The notes: a model not told the origin generated them from the letters alone. DNA of 14,763 nucleotides from CAZNVG01 sp964576475 (GCA_964576475.1 CAZNVG010000025.1:1-14763), one strand, 5' to 3'; shown: positions 1-5,901, numbered from the stretch's first letter. Program-made: numbers and translations.

Positions 1-304
1 AGTATGGCTTCAGCGTCAAGGGGGCGTAGCTAGGGTTGATCGATTTCCACTCTGGGATGATGAACACCATCTGCCTGTCATCCCTCCAGGAGAAGACGAA
101 GATGCTTACGAGTATGGGTGTGGTAGCCCAGTGTCTAAAACGCCGCCAAACGCAGTGGTAAGGGCGGCTAGTTTAGCGTGTGAAGTAGCTCTGGACAAGC
201 TTAACCTGGGTCAAAAATTACCTGCTACTACAATTGAAATAATAGAATCTCAACCGGACGAGCCTTACAATAAGAGGGGAATTATAACTTCAAATGATGA
301 TTAA
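1..304 (+). CDS. C-terminal part of a probable ThiF/E1-like adenylyltransferase (5' end outside window)
   Basis: An open frame enters from the left edge (first whole codon at base 2) and gives 100 residues ending in TAA at 302-304. The fragment carries YGCGSP at about residues 38-43 and then a hydrophobic helix (AVVRAASLACEVALD), which resembles the C-terminal helix of bacterial ThiF/E1-like enzymes. Those enzymes adenylate the C-terminus of a ubiquitin-like protein. The nucleotide-binding GxGxxG region and any catalytic cysteine would lie outside the window, so the fold is not proven. The main support is context: the next gene encodes a JAMM peptidase and overlaps this one by 11 nt, and E1-like and JAB genes are often neighbours in bacterial ubiquitin-like and CBASS type II loci. 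It could instead be another accessory protein. The family call is an inference from a weak C-terminal match plus neighbourhood. Confidence 0.5.
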   Translation, partial: VWLQRQGGVARVDRFPLWDDEHHLPVIPPGEDEDAYEYGCGSPVSKTPPNAVVRAASLACEVALDKLNLGQKLPATTIEIIESQPDEPYNKRGIITSNDD

Positions 305-746
305 CTTTTTAAAAATGACATGCGAGATATCTATTGAACCAACGGTCTTTACCAAGCTACAAGACTTTGCACAAAAGTCACACCCATCTGAAACGGGCGG
401 AATATTAATCGGCTGGTGGATCAAAGACAATATCCATATTGAAGATGTTATTGAAGTTACATACGCTGACGCTACTGGTAATAGCTGGGTAAGGGAGGAG
501 GCACAAGCGCAAGCAGCTTTAGATCAAAAACTTGAAACTAGCAAGGATGAAAAAGCTGGTTATGTAGGTGACTGGCATAGTCATCCAGCACCCATCGGTG
601 CCAGCCCGCAAGATATCAAGTCACTGAAAAGGTCCTCTAAGCAGTATAAAAATTCTTTAGCAACAATAGTTTGTCTGTCTGATGGATCTTTTGACATCCA
701 TTCTGCAAGACGTGGCAGACTTAATCAAACAAAATTGAAGGGCTGA
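294..746 (+). CDS. JAB/JAMM (Mov34/MPN/PAD-1-like) metallopeptidase
   Basis: This 150-residue protein is a prokaryotic JAB-domain peptidase, a zinc isopeptidase type that removes or processes ubiquitin-like conjugates. The motif parts are visible: Glu33 in SETGGILIG, the zinc ligands His95 and His97 in GDWHSHP, Ser104, and Asp107. The gap from His97 to Ser104 is six residues, one fewer than the textbook JAMM spacing. The domain fills almost the whole chain, with no signal peptide or membrane segment, so it should be cytoplasmic. ATGs at 294, 297 and 315 are all possible; the first two overlap the upstream stop, and AGAGGGGA at 273-280 lies 13 nt before 294. The overlap suggests translational coupling with the E1-like gene, as with Cap2/Cap3 of CBASS type II, but no CD-NTase, E2 or ubiquitin-like gene is visible here. 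Confidence 0.85.
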   Translation: MMINFLKMTCEISIEPTVFTKLQDFAQKSHPSETGGILIGWWIKDNIHIEDVIEVTYADATGNSWVREEAQAQAALDQKLETSKDEKAGYVGDWHSHPAPIGASPQDIKSLKRSSKQYKNSLATIVCLSDGSFDIHSARRGRLNQTKLKG

Positions 747-750
747 AGCT

Positions 751-2199
751 ATGTACAAATATCTCAAAAGCCGTGAATATTACGAAGAACGTTATGACGA
801 TGCCACTGTAGCAAAGTGTCGATCAGGTGAGCGCATCGTCAATGATACTTTCACCACGATGGAGAAAAAGCTCAGTAAGAAAGAGCTGACAGATAAATTA
901 CCAGGCTGGTATCTTCACTACAGCCAGTATTACTTCTTGTTCGTTGAGTCTGCCGCTGCCGAGCGAGCCGCAAATCGAGAAGTCACTATTGCCAAATGGA
1001 TGGCAGAAGATCAGAAGAAGGACGAACGCCTTGCTTCAGCCCACATCTCGGGCGGAACATTTTGCCGAGCCTGCGGTAAAGATATGCGAGTTGTTAGTAA
1101 AGACTACATGCGCCGTGATAACCGTAAAGAAGATGACATCCTTATAATGTTTGAATGCGAAGCCTGCAATAAACGCATGGCTCTCTGGGAAGATGGCATG
1201 GAATGGGAGGGCGCGAAACGCGAGTGTGAAAATTGTGGCGGTAAAACCACTTCAAAGCACACCAAAAAGCAGGATGTTATAACCTGGACTGAGACTTGCG
1301 AGAAATGTGGGCACACTACAACCGAAACGCTAGACTTGAGCGATACCGCAAGTGAACCTGAGCCAGTCGATCCGTACTTGGAGCTTGATCGTAAACGTTT
1401 CATATTCGGTAGCGACATGATGTTCAAATACGACCAGAAGCTCAAACACTTCGAACGTCTAGTTAAACTTAATGCATCGGTTGAAGATAAGGTTCAGCAC
1501 GCTGATGTTTACGACGGCATCAAGCAAGTGAAGAAACTTAAGATTGCTCAGCTCAAAGAACTACTTGAACCAGTCTTTACCAAAAATGGCTACAGTGACT
1601 TCAAGCTCAGCGATCCGCAGGTTGGTCGTGAGGTTACACTTGAGTTCAGCTGTCTCGATACCAAAGATGACCGTGAAGAATACCAAAGCAAGAAGACTTT
1701 ACATAAGGCAATTGAAAAAGTGCTTGAAGAGACTAACTGGCGAGTCGTGAATGCGGGTGTCGGCTACCGGCTCGGATTTCTGACAGGTAGCCTCAGAGCA
1801 TACGAAAGCGAAGATGACTTAAAGAAGCTTGTTGAACAGCGCATGAAGAAAGGCTATGTTCCAAAAATAGAGCAAAAAGAAGAATCACAGCCTGATAAAA
1901 AACCAAAAGAGAGACTGAGCGGTGAAAATATGCGCGAGTCCGCACTGGTCTACTTCGATAAACTCATGCTTGGCAGCGTGCCAGCAGAAGTAACGCTCAA
2001 AAATGGCAAGATTAAGAAGACCAGCATTCCAGTACTAAGTGGAGAAATGAACCCGCTACTTCGTGTGTTCATCCCAATGCGTGATGCTGATAGTTCAGTA
2101 TCAAAGTTCGTCAGAGACTTTGACTTTGAATTTGGCGACAAAAATAAAGTTCCAAAAGTCCAAAAAGATAATCAGGGTCGTGAGATACGCCGTATCTAG
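751..2199 (+). CDS. Double zinc-ribbon protein of unknown function
   Basis: I do not recognise a family for this 482-residue protein. It begins 4 nt after the JAB stop with a fitting GAAGG ribosome site at 737-742, so the two are probably co-transcribed. Residues 1-100 are charged and aromatic. Two four-cysteine zinc ribbons follow: Cys105/Cys108 with Cys136/Cys139, and Cys159/Cys162 with Cys183/Cys186. An acidic-proline linker (around 200-207) leads to a Lys/Glu-rich, probably helical middle (about 210-400) and a basic C-terminal part ending in GREIRRI. There is no signal peptide or membrane segment, so it is probably cytoplasmic. Zinc ribbons and abundant lysine would suit nucleic-acid or protein binding, but that is inference. 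Position next to a JAMM gene raises the possibility that it is a partner or target of that system. Confidence 0.75.
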   Translation: MYKYLKSREYYEERYDDATVAKCRSGERIVNDTFTTMEKKLSKKELTDKLPGWYLHYSQYYFLFVESAAAERAANREVTIAKWMAEDQKKDERLASAHISGGTFCRACGKDMRVVSKDYMRRDNRKEDDILIMFECEACNKRMALWEDGMEWEGAKRECENCGGKTTSKHTKKQDVITWTETCEKCGHTTTETLDLSDTASEPEPVDPYLELDRKRFIFGSDMMFKYDQKLKHFERLVKLNASVEDKVQHADVYDGIKQVKKLKIAQLKELLEPVFTKNGYSDFKLSDPQVGREVTLEFSCLDTKDDREEYQSKKTLHKAIEKVLEETNWRVVNAGVGYRLGFLTGSLRAYESEDDLKKLVEQRMKKGYVPKIEQKEESQPDKKPKERLSGENMRESALVYFDKLMLGSVPAEVTLKNGKIKKTSIPVLSGEMNPLLRVFIPMRDADSSVSKFVRDFDFEFGDKNKVPKVQKDNQGREIRRI

Positions 2200-2232
2200 G
2201 CTAACAGATAGCAGATAAGTATTCTCGTAAGC

Positions 2233-2238
2233 TATACT
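2233..2238 (+). promoter_or_regulatory. Putative -10 box (TATACT) of the AlbA_2/FtsK-gamma gene
   Basis: TATACT ends 6 nt before the ATG at 2245. This would start the transcript at or next to the start codon, and there is no Shine-Dalgarno sequence. The -35 region is weak (AGCAGA at 2210-2215). It suggests that the next two genes can be expressed separately from the E1/JAB/zinc-ribbon genes. Confidence 0.4.
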
Positions 2239-2244
2239 AGCTAC

Positions 2245-3279
2245 ATGGATTTAGTGCAAAAAGTGAATAGCTTGTTAATAAATGGCGAGGGTGAAAAGTT
2301 TGAAGTAAAACTTTCATTGGCAGTCAAAGAAAATACAGCTAAGGCGATCTGCGCTATGGCAAATAGCCAAGGTGGTTCGGTGTTGGTCGGTGTTGCTGAG
2401 AAAAAATACCACAAACCCAATATGGGGGCGTATACCCAGGATCAAGTGATTAATGACGAGTTCATTGTCTTTGGAGTAAGTGATGAGGATAGGGATAGGC
2501 GTGATCTTGCAACAAATCTAAGGTCACTTAGCAACCTCAGAACTAACGTCGACAAGCTCTATTCTGCCACGGCTTTTAAGCTGAAGGGTCGCACGGCCAT
2601 TTTGTTTAAGGTTAAGCCATATTTTCAGGAGTCAGGGACACTTGTAACTTATAAGGGCAAAGCATACCGAAGAATGGACAACCAGTCTGTTTCTCTAAAC
2701 ATAGACGAAGTAATAGACTTACTATCCGCAAAGGGCGTTGAGGTTACTTTTGCTCCAAAGGTAAACACGTCTGATGATACGAGTATGCTAAATAGTGACT
2801 CTATGCTAAAAGAGGCCGTCGAGGTTGTCATCAATGCAAATAAGGCATCTGCAAGTTTGCTGCAAAGGAGGATGCGGACTGGATACGCTCGTGCGGCTCG
2901 TTTGATTGAAGCACTCGAGAAGGGTGGAGTAATTTCAGAGTCTGATGGGGCAAGGCCCAGGAAGGTTTTAGTAGATAGCGTTGATGATGCGATGAAAAGA
3001 TTGGGTCAAAAGACAGATATGCACGTAGCTACAGCAGCTGACTCTGAAAATATGTACACCCTTGCAGTAAAAGTTAGCTTAGACGCCGGTAAGTCCTCCG
3101 CAAGCTTCCTGCAAAGGAAACTCAATATCGGCTATGCAAGGTCTGCAAAATTGATTGAACTTATGGAAGAAAACGGTGTGATCTCAGGATTTGATGTTGA
3201 AAACCCGGGCCCACGGGAAATTTTGATCACTGACTTGGCAGAAGCTTTGGATAGGTACACAAAGAAGCCTAAAACTTAG
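2245..3279 (+). CDS. AlbA_2 (Schlafen-like) domain fused to two FtsK-gamma winged-helix domains
   Basis: This 344-residue protein has an N-terminal AlbA_2 domain at about residues 15-160. Its marks are GEKFEVKLS, then ICAMANSQGGSVLVGV, and the later YKGKAYRRMDNQ strand. Two similar C-terminal repeats follow, at about 184-246 and 268-329. Each has the FtsK-gamma pattern: a hydrophobic first helix, KASASLLQRRMRTGYARAAR (or KSSASFLQRKLNIGYARSAK), a helix, then GVIS and a PR-x-(V/I)-L strand. FtsK-gamma in the DNA translocases FtsK and SpoIIIE is a winged helix that reads short chromosome-orientation motifs. Here there is no motor domain. AlbA_2 proteins include nucleases and regulators, often in defence islands. 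The likely role is DNA-binding regulator or nuclease-associated sensor, which is inference. It has a -10 box at 2233 and runs 2 nt ahead of the HNH gene. Confidence 0.85.
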   Translation: MDLVQKVNSLLINGEGEKFEVKLSLAVKENTAKAICAMANSQGGSVLVGVAEKKYHKPNMGAYTQDQVINDEFIVFGVSDEDRDRRDLATNLRSLSNLRTNVDKLYSATAFKLKGRTAILFKVKPYFQESGTLVTYKGKAYRRMDNQSVSLNIDEVIDLLSAKGVEVTFAPKVNTSDDTSMLNSDSMLKEAVEVVINANKASASLLQRRMRTGYARAARLIEALEKGGVISESDGARPRKVLVDSVDDAMKRLGQKTDMHVATAADSENMYTLAVKVSLDAGKSSASFLQRKLNIGYARSAKLIELMEENGVISGFDVENPGPREILITDLAEALDRYTKKPKT

Positions 3280-3281
3280 AT

Positions 3282-4019
3282 ATGGACTATACACAGGAAA
3301 ACTACCAAGATATTGCCTGGAACGAGTTGCACATACTGAGATGCTATTTATGCGGTAGTTTGTTGCGAGACCCCATATCAAAAGAACATGTGATTCCACA
3401 AACCCTTTTTCCTTCGAACTCACCTCATCGACCTGCGGTGCCCGCACACAGCGAGTGTAATCGACTTAAGTCACTCGATGATCATTGGTTTGCACAGAGG
3501 CTTTATATAAGGGCTCAGAATAATCCGGTCGCCCAGGCGTTAATCGAAAAATTTCTTGATAGAGCTAATCTTGAAAGACCTATCATTGATAAATCTGACA
3601 AAGGAAAGGTCAGACACTTTAAGTTAGCTAACACATTGATGGAAGACGTTACTTTAGTTGGTAAGGAAGATCTACCAAATGGGATAGTTCCTTCTCTAAG
3701 GTTTGGCAAAAAGTCTAGCGAAAGAGAAGCTGACTACATTAGGCATATGGCAGAGGGTCTCTGTTTAAGTAATTTTCCATTCATTCGCCCTAAGGCTGAG
3801 AAGGACATTATTATCACACAGTATTCGGGTCTAAGGAGTCAGGAGCTCTACGAAAGTTATAAAAATGACTTACATAAACTATTTTTTAGCAAAGACAGCA
3901 AGACTGTGCAGCAGAAGTGGGGTGGTTATATTAGATATGCGATCAACCCAAAAGTAAGTATGGTTTGGATAGAGTTTTTTGAGGAAGTAGGCTTTACGGT
4001 GTCTGTTTCGGTTAAGTAA
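3282..4019 (+). CDS. HNH endonuclease-like protein
   Basis: The 245-residue product carries an HNH-type core at residues 21-60: CYLC (Cys21, Cys24), then Glu35-His36 in KEHVIPQ, then HSECN (His56, Cys59, Asn60). This is the layout of HNH nucleases with structural zinc cysteines, where the His after the acidic residue is the metal-binding catalytic base. The remaining 185 residues are not recognised and have no membrane segment. The ATG lies 2 nt after the stop of the AlbA_2/FtsK-gamma gene and has no clear ribosome site, so translation is probably coupled and the two proteins probably act together. HNH proteins next to sensor domains are common in phage-defence islands. The substrate, whether phage DNA, RNA or a plasmid, cannot be told from sequence. 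Confidence 0.8.
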   Translation: MDYTQENYQDIAWNELHILRCYLCGSLLRDPISKEHVIPQTLFPSNSPHRPAVPAHSECNRLKSLDDHWFAQRLYIRAQNNPVAQALIEKFLDRANLERPIIDKSDKGKVRHFKLANTLMEDVTLVGKEDLPNGIVPSLRFGKKSSEREADYIRHMAEGLCLSNFPFIRPKAEKDIIITQYSGLRSQELYESYKNDLHKLFFSKDSKTVQQKWGGYIRYAINPKVSMVWIEFFEEVGFTVSVSVK

Positions 4020-4020
4020 T

Positions 4021-4047
4021 CCACTCCTAGAAATTTAGTGGTTTATT
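4021..4047 (+). terminator. Weak terminator-like hairpin after the HNH gene
   Basis: CCACT (4021-4025) can pair with AGTGG (4037-4041) and is followed by TTTATT. The stem is only 5 bp and the T-run is broken, so this would be a weak terminator at best. Confidence 0.3.
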
Positions 4048-4113
4048 GTCTCATTTGTCTCGTTTAGAACCGTTAAATAGTTCGTGACCTGTATGCGGAG
4101 CCAAGCATAAGCA

Positions 4114-4122
4114 TGATATAAT
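4114..4122 (+). promoter_or_regulatory. Extended -10 promoter (TGATATAAT) of the prepilin-like gene
   Basis: TGA followed by a perfect TATAAT (4117-4122) is an extended -10 element. No good -35 is present, as expected for the extended type. A start about 7 nt downstream falls near 4129, inside the loop of the hairpin described next. The transcript would then be a leader of about 20 nt that carries the AGGTGG ribosome site. Confidence 0.65.
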
Positions 4123-4146
4123 CCACCTAACTAAAGGTGGATTTTT
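4121..4146 (+). terminator. Terminator-like hairpin overlapping the prepilin promoter
   Basis: ATCCACCT (4121-4128) and AGGTGGAT (4135-4142) form a perfect 8-bp stem with a 6-nt loop, followed at once by TTTTC. Upstream read-through RNA could form it and terminate. RNA from the promoter at 4114-4122 starts inside the loop and could not. The 3' arm also contains the Shine-Dalgarno of the following gene, so read-through RNA would have that site paired. Confidence 0.5.
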
Positions 4147-4148
4147 CA

Positions 4149-4796
4149 ATGAAAAAGTTTAATCAAAAAGGTTTCTCAGTCGTAGAAGTGTTAATCGTAA
4201 TCCTTGTCCTTGGTCTACTTGCTGGGTTAGGCTGGTACATCAAAGATAAGCATGCCGATAAGAAAACTACTTCCCCGACGAATACAGCTACTCCAGCAAC
4301 TACGCCGCAGGCAGCTAAAGATCCATATGAAGGCTGGAAAACCTACACTGACGATCCTAATGGTATTTCGTTTAAGTACCCTGCTGATTGGAAAGCCGAA
4401 ACGGGTGGGTACGGCGAGAGCAAGAAACTAGTTCCGTATAAGCTTAGTAGTCCTGACAACAAGGAGGAACCGGCGGTGATTGGTGATACAACTGTTGTAA
4501 CTGGAAGTCGGATCGAAGTCGTTTTCACCGCCCAGGATGGAAAGACCCTGCAACAGATCTTCAACGCATCCTATGAATCAGGCTTCGTAAGCGATAAAAA
4601 AGAGGATAGGAAAATAAATGATCAACCTGCCTTCGAGTATGAGTATGGTTACGAAAAGCAAACATCTCGACAGATAAGATTTAATGAGGGCACAGCATAC
4701 CACGTGCATGGTTTGTTATTTGCCCAAGACATTAGTAAGACATCAAGAGATTATCCGACGTACATTAAAATTCTTGAGTCCGTCTCGGTCAAGTAG
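4149..4796 (+). CDS. Prepilin-like N-terminus with a PsbP-like extracytoplasmic domain
   Basis: Residues 1-8 (MKKFNQKG) followed by FSVVEV form a type IV prepilin peptidase site: cleavage after Gly8, Phe9 as new N-terminus, and the conserved Glu at +5 (Glu13). Residues 9-30 form one hydrophobic helix. A Thr/Pro/Ala-rich linker (about 38-57) leads to a globular domain (59-215) with GISFKYPADWK, which resembles PsbP-like or small lipoprotein domains. The protein is probably anchored in the membrane, or assembled in a pseudopilus, with this domain outside the cell. I start at ATG 4149 (215 residues), not the in-frame GTG at 4137, because the AGGTGG ribosome site at 4135-4140 sits 8 nt before the ATG and overlaps the GTG. 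Pili are known in Saccharibacteria for surface attachment, but this protein could be only a membrane-anchored surface protein. Confidence 0.85.
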   Translation: MKKFNQKGFSVVEVLIVILVLGLLAGLGWYIKDKHADKKTTSPTNTATPATTPQAAKDPYEGWKTYTDDPNGISFKYPADWKAETGGYGESKKLVPYKLSSPDNKEEPAVIGDTTVVTGSRIEVVFTAQDGKTLQQIFNASYESGFVSDKKEDRKINDQPAFEYEYGYEKQTSRQIRFNEGTAYHVHGLLFAQDISKTSRDYPTYIKILESVSVK

Positions 4797-4829
4797 TTAA
4801 AAGTTCGAAGTACGTCCACTAGCGGGAGC

Positions 4830-4868
4830 CATGAAAAATCCACGAGTCCATCTCGTGGTTTTTTCATG
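4830..4868. terminator. Strong bidirectional rho-independent terminator
   Basis: CCACGAG (4840-4846), loop TCCAT and CTCGTGG (4852-4858) form a GC-rich 7-bp stem. A-tract 4834-4838 lies on one side and T-tract 4859-4864 on the other, and outer CATG copies at 4830-4833 and 4865-4868 extend the symmetry. It ends the prepilin-like gene on the plus strand and could also stop minus-strand RNA from the structured region to the right. Confidence 0.85.
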
Positions 4869-4888
4869 TTTGGGATACGGACTTGAAG

Positions 4889-4923
4889 CTTCGACGCGAC
4901 AGCTATGCTGGCGCAAGTCGAAG
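4889..4923. repeat. Long imperfect hairpin (14 paired bases, 3-nt loop)
   Basis: CTTCGAC-GCG-A-CAGC-TAT-GCTG-G-CGC-AA-GTCGAAG folds into a stem of 7, 3 and 4 bp with one A/G mismatch and an AA bulge. The flanks CTTGA (4882-4886) and TCAAG (4933-4937) can pair as well and would enclose it. No T-tract follows on the plus strand. It could be the body of a small RNA, a recombination or protein-binding site, or a relic. The function is unknown. Confidence 0.5.
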
Positions 4924-4947
4924 GTTCGTTCGTCAAGCTCGCGCGTA

Positions 4948-4959
4948 GAAGCTAGCTTC
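4948..4959. repeat. Perfect 12-nt palindrome GAAGCTAGCTTC
   Basis: The palindrome lies 25 nt after the long hairpin, and the shared AAGCTTCGA-type words allow several alternative pairings between the two. GCTCG before it and CGAGC at its end can pair to form a larger stem. It may be a protein-binding site or part of the same structured RNA. Confidence 0.35.
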
Positions 4960-5002
4960 GAGCATGAGAGCAGACGTGCGCTATCCTTTCCCCGGAGCAT
5001 AA

Positions 5003-5031
5003 TTGATTAATATTGCATTTGATGTTATTGT
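5003..5031 (+). promoter_or_regulatory. Promoter for the structured leader and the small gene at 5148
   Basis: A -35-like TTGATT (5003-5008), a 17-nt spacer and -10 TATTGT (5026-5031) preceded by TGT (extended -10) are present. The predicted start is near 5038, which is exactly where a run of four hairpins begins. The boxes match consensus at 4 of 6 positions each. Confidence 0.45.
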
Positions 5032-5039
5032 AAGGATTA

Positions 5040-5117
5040 ATCTCGTTGGAGATATTCCTGGCTGGTGCTAGGTGGTTTTGGTTGATGACGACCAAAACAA
5101 CGAAGGTCTGGCTTCGT
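5040..5117 (+). ncRNA. Structured 5' leader: four consecutive hairpins
   Basis: Four simple stem-loops follow one another with only 1-3 nt between them. They are ATCTC-GTTG-GAGAT (5040-5053), CCTGGC-TGGT-GCTAGG (5057-5072, one G-U), GTTTTGGT with an 8-nt loop and ACCAAAAC (5075-5098), and ACGAAG-GTCTGG-CTTCGT (5100-5117). They sit between a predicted start near 5038 and an extended ribosome site at 5134-5143. I do not recognise a known riboswitch or RNA family. It could be a cis-regulator, a protein-binding leader or a small RNA in its own right. Confidence 0.5.
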
Positions 5118-5147
5118 AACCATGACACGTAACAAGGAGGTGGTCTG

Positions 5148-5474
5148 GTGACCACATTGCAGATAGTGGATGGCGACTCGAAAGACAAGCTGCTACTACA
5201 ACTGGCAGACATTGGACGAGTCAAGGATCGCCCAGCGTTTCGATTCATGCTCAGTCGTAACGACAGAGTCTGCAAACTTTGGGCCGATGCACTGATCTTC
5301 GGCATTACTGCCTTAGATACCAGTGGAGAAAATTGGCTTCTAGATGGGGTCTTCGTGGACATGAATCAGCTCGGCAACCATGCGGATCCGGGTGCTCCAG
5401 CTAACTTCATGCAGTGTCGATACAGCACGCGTACGCGTAAAGGCCATCTTGTGCTAGAGGCCGCTCCAAGCTGA
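5148..5474 (+). CDS. Small orphan protein with GTG start (108 aa)
   Basis: No family was recognised. Translation from GTG 5148 is supported by AAGGAGGTGG at 5134-5143, which is nearly the full complement of the 16S rRNA tail and is well placed. The product is soluble-looking, without a signal peptide or membrane segment. It has short hydrophobic strands (DALIFGITAL, WLLDGVFVDM) and a basic C-terminal part (STRTRKGH) and may form one small alpha/beta domain. The gene is a self-contained unit: its own putative promoter, a structured leader, and a GC-rich hairpin after the stop. It appears richer in G+C than the AT-rich genes on either side, by eye, which may mark transfer. A minus-strand frame covering it lacks such a start signal and was left out. 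Confidence 0.65.
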   Translation: MTTLQIVDGDSKDKLLLQLADIGRVKDRPAFRFMLSRNDRVCKLWADALIFGITALDTSGENWLLDGVFVDMNQLGNHADPGAPANFMQCRYSTRTRKGHLVLEAAPS

Positions 5475-5486
5475 AGTGATCCGATC

Positions 5487-5521
5487 GGGGAGGTGATGTG
5501 ATGCGTTCGCATTGCCTCCCC
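5487..5521 (+). terminator. GC-rich hairpin after the orphan gene; may also hide a ribosome site
   Basis: GGGGAGG (5487-5493) pairs with CCTCCCC (5515-5521), and inside it ATGC-GTTC-GCAT (5501-5512) forms a second short stem. No T-tract follows, so it would be a poor intrinsic terminator. The left arm contains GGGGAGGTG, a strong Shine-Dalgarno for the small frame starting at 5501, so the hairpin could instead control that frame. Confidence 0.4.
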
Positions 5522-5653
5522 ACTTGCATCTCAAATCCACCAGCAACTCCTCCTTGTTACTCTCACTTTCTCAAAATAGTCAAACTTCGATCACTAATGG
5601 TATCTAAGCTGAAAAAGGTGTTTCTTTGCTGTTCTCTCAATCTCCGGGAGTAA
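5501..5653 (+). CDS. Possible 50-residue small protein
   Basis: ATG 5501 is preceded by GGGGAGGTGATGTG. The initiation region closely matches that of the gene at 5148 (GGAGGTG-N-T-N-TG-N-TG in both). The frame runs 50 codons to TAA 5651-5653 and encodes a Cys/Ser/Leu/Lys-rich peptide with no recognised domain. The composition (several Cys and Pro near the start) is not typical of a conserved protein, and the start is inside a hairpin. It may be a real small protein, a leader peptide or chance. Confidence 0.22.
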   Translation: MRSHCLPTCISNPPATPPCYSHFLKIVKLRSLMVSKLKKVFLCCSLNLRE

Positions 5654-5901
5654 AAAGCCAGCTTAATCTAGTAACTTGTAGTGGCGTATTTGACGAAAAT
5701 GCGCGAGCCTACAGCGAGAGATTGACCGTAAAGTCTGAGCAAATATGAAGCAAACAGACAGTCTTTTGCGACAATCTGACGTGGCATCACATTTTCTACT
5801 CGATTCTTTAAGTGGATTTATGGCTCATCTATGAGATATAAAACAAGGTATACTATTTTGCTTATGATTGCTTTGTGAAGGCTACATGCTATTTTTAACT
5901 A
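5654..5901. other. Gene-poor stretch with a short inverted repeat and putative -10 boxes
   Basis: No convincing frame is present on either strand. Visible elements are CTCAT-CT-ATGAG (5824-5835), TATACT (5849-5854) about 14 nt downstream of it, and TGCTATTTT (5887-5895) directly before the next gene. AGATTG (5719-5724) and CAATCT (5772-5777) are complementary but 47 nt apart, which is weak evidence of RNA structure. Confidence 0.4.
5887..5895 (+). promoter_or_regulatory. Putative extended -10 (TGCTATTTT) of the gene at 5902
   Basis: TGC-TATTTT ends 6 nt before ATG 5902, with TTGCTT at 5868-5873 as a possible -35 (16-nt spacer). The geometry is the same as TGCTACAAT before the gene at 12477. 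GAAGG at 5877-5881 is too far from the ATG to be its ribosome site. Confidence 0.4.

Noticed and set aside
2917..2924. GAGAAGGG inside the FtsK-gamma coding region, same as a SpoIIIE recognition motif
   Set aside because: One 8-mer is expected about 0.45 times by chance over both strands of this window, and it encodes conserved residues.
4137..4148. GTG at 4137 as the start of the prepilin-like gene
   Set aside because: It lies within the Shine-Dalgarno arm AGGTGGAT. ATG 4149 gives a correct prepilin leader and spacing.
4001..4796. HNH and prepilin-like genes both end in SVSVK
   Set aside because: Five residues, different codons and unrelated domains; treated as chance.
4871..4945. tRNA-like GGTTCG near the hairpin
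   Set aside because: No acceptor stem or anticodon arm closes around it.
5125..5140. CGTAACAAGG resembling a stretch near the 3' end of 16S rRNA
   Set aside because: Only 10 bases match and the flanking sequence diverges; it is a strong ribosome site, not an rRNA fragment.
4797..5362. Minus-strand frames (4751-4936, 4797-5000, 4952-5362) over the structured region
   Set aside because: No ribosome sites or recognisable domains. They cross a terminator or the better-supported plus-strand gene.
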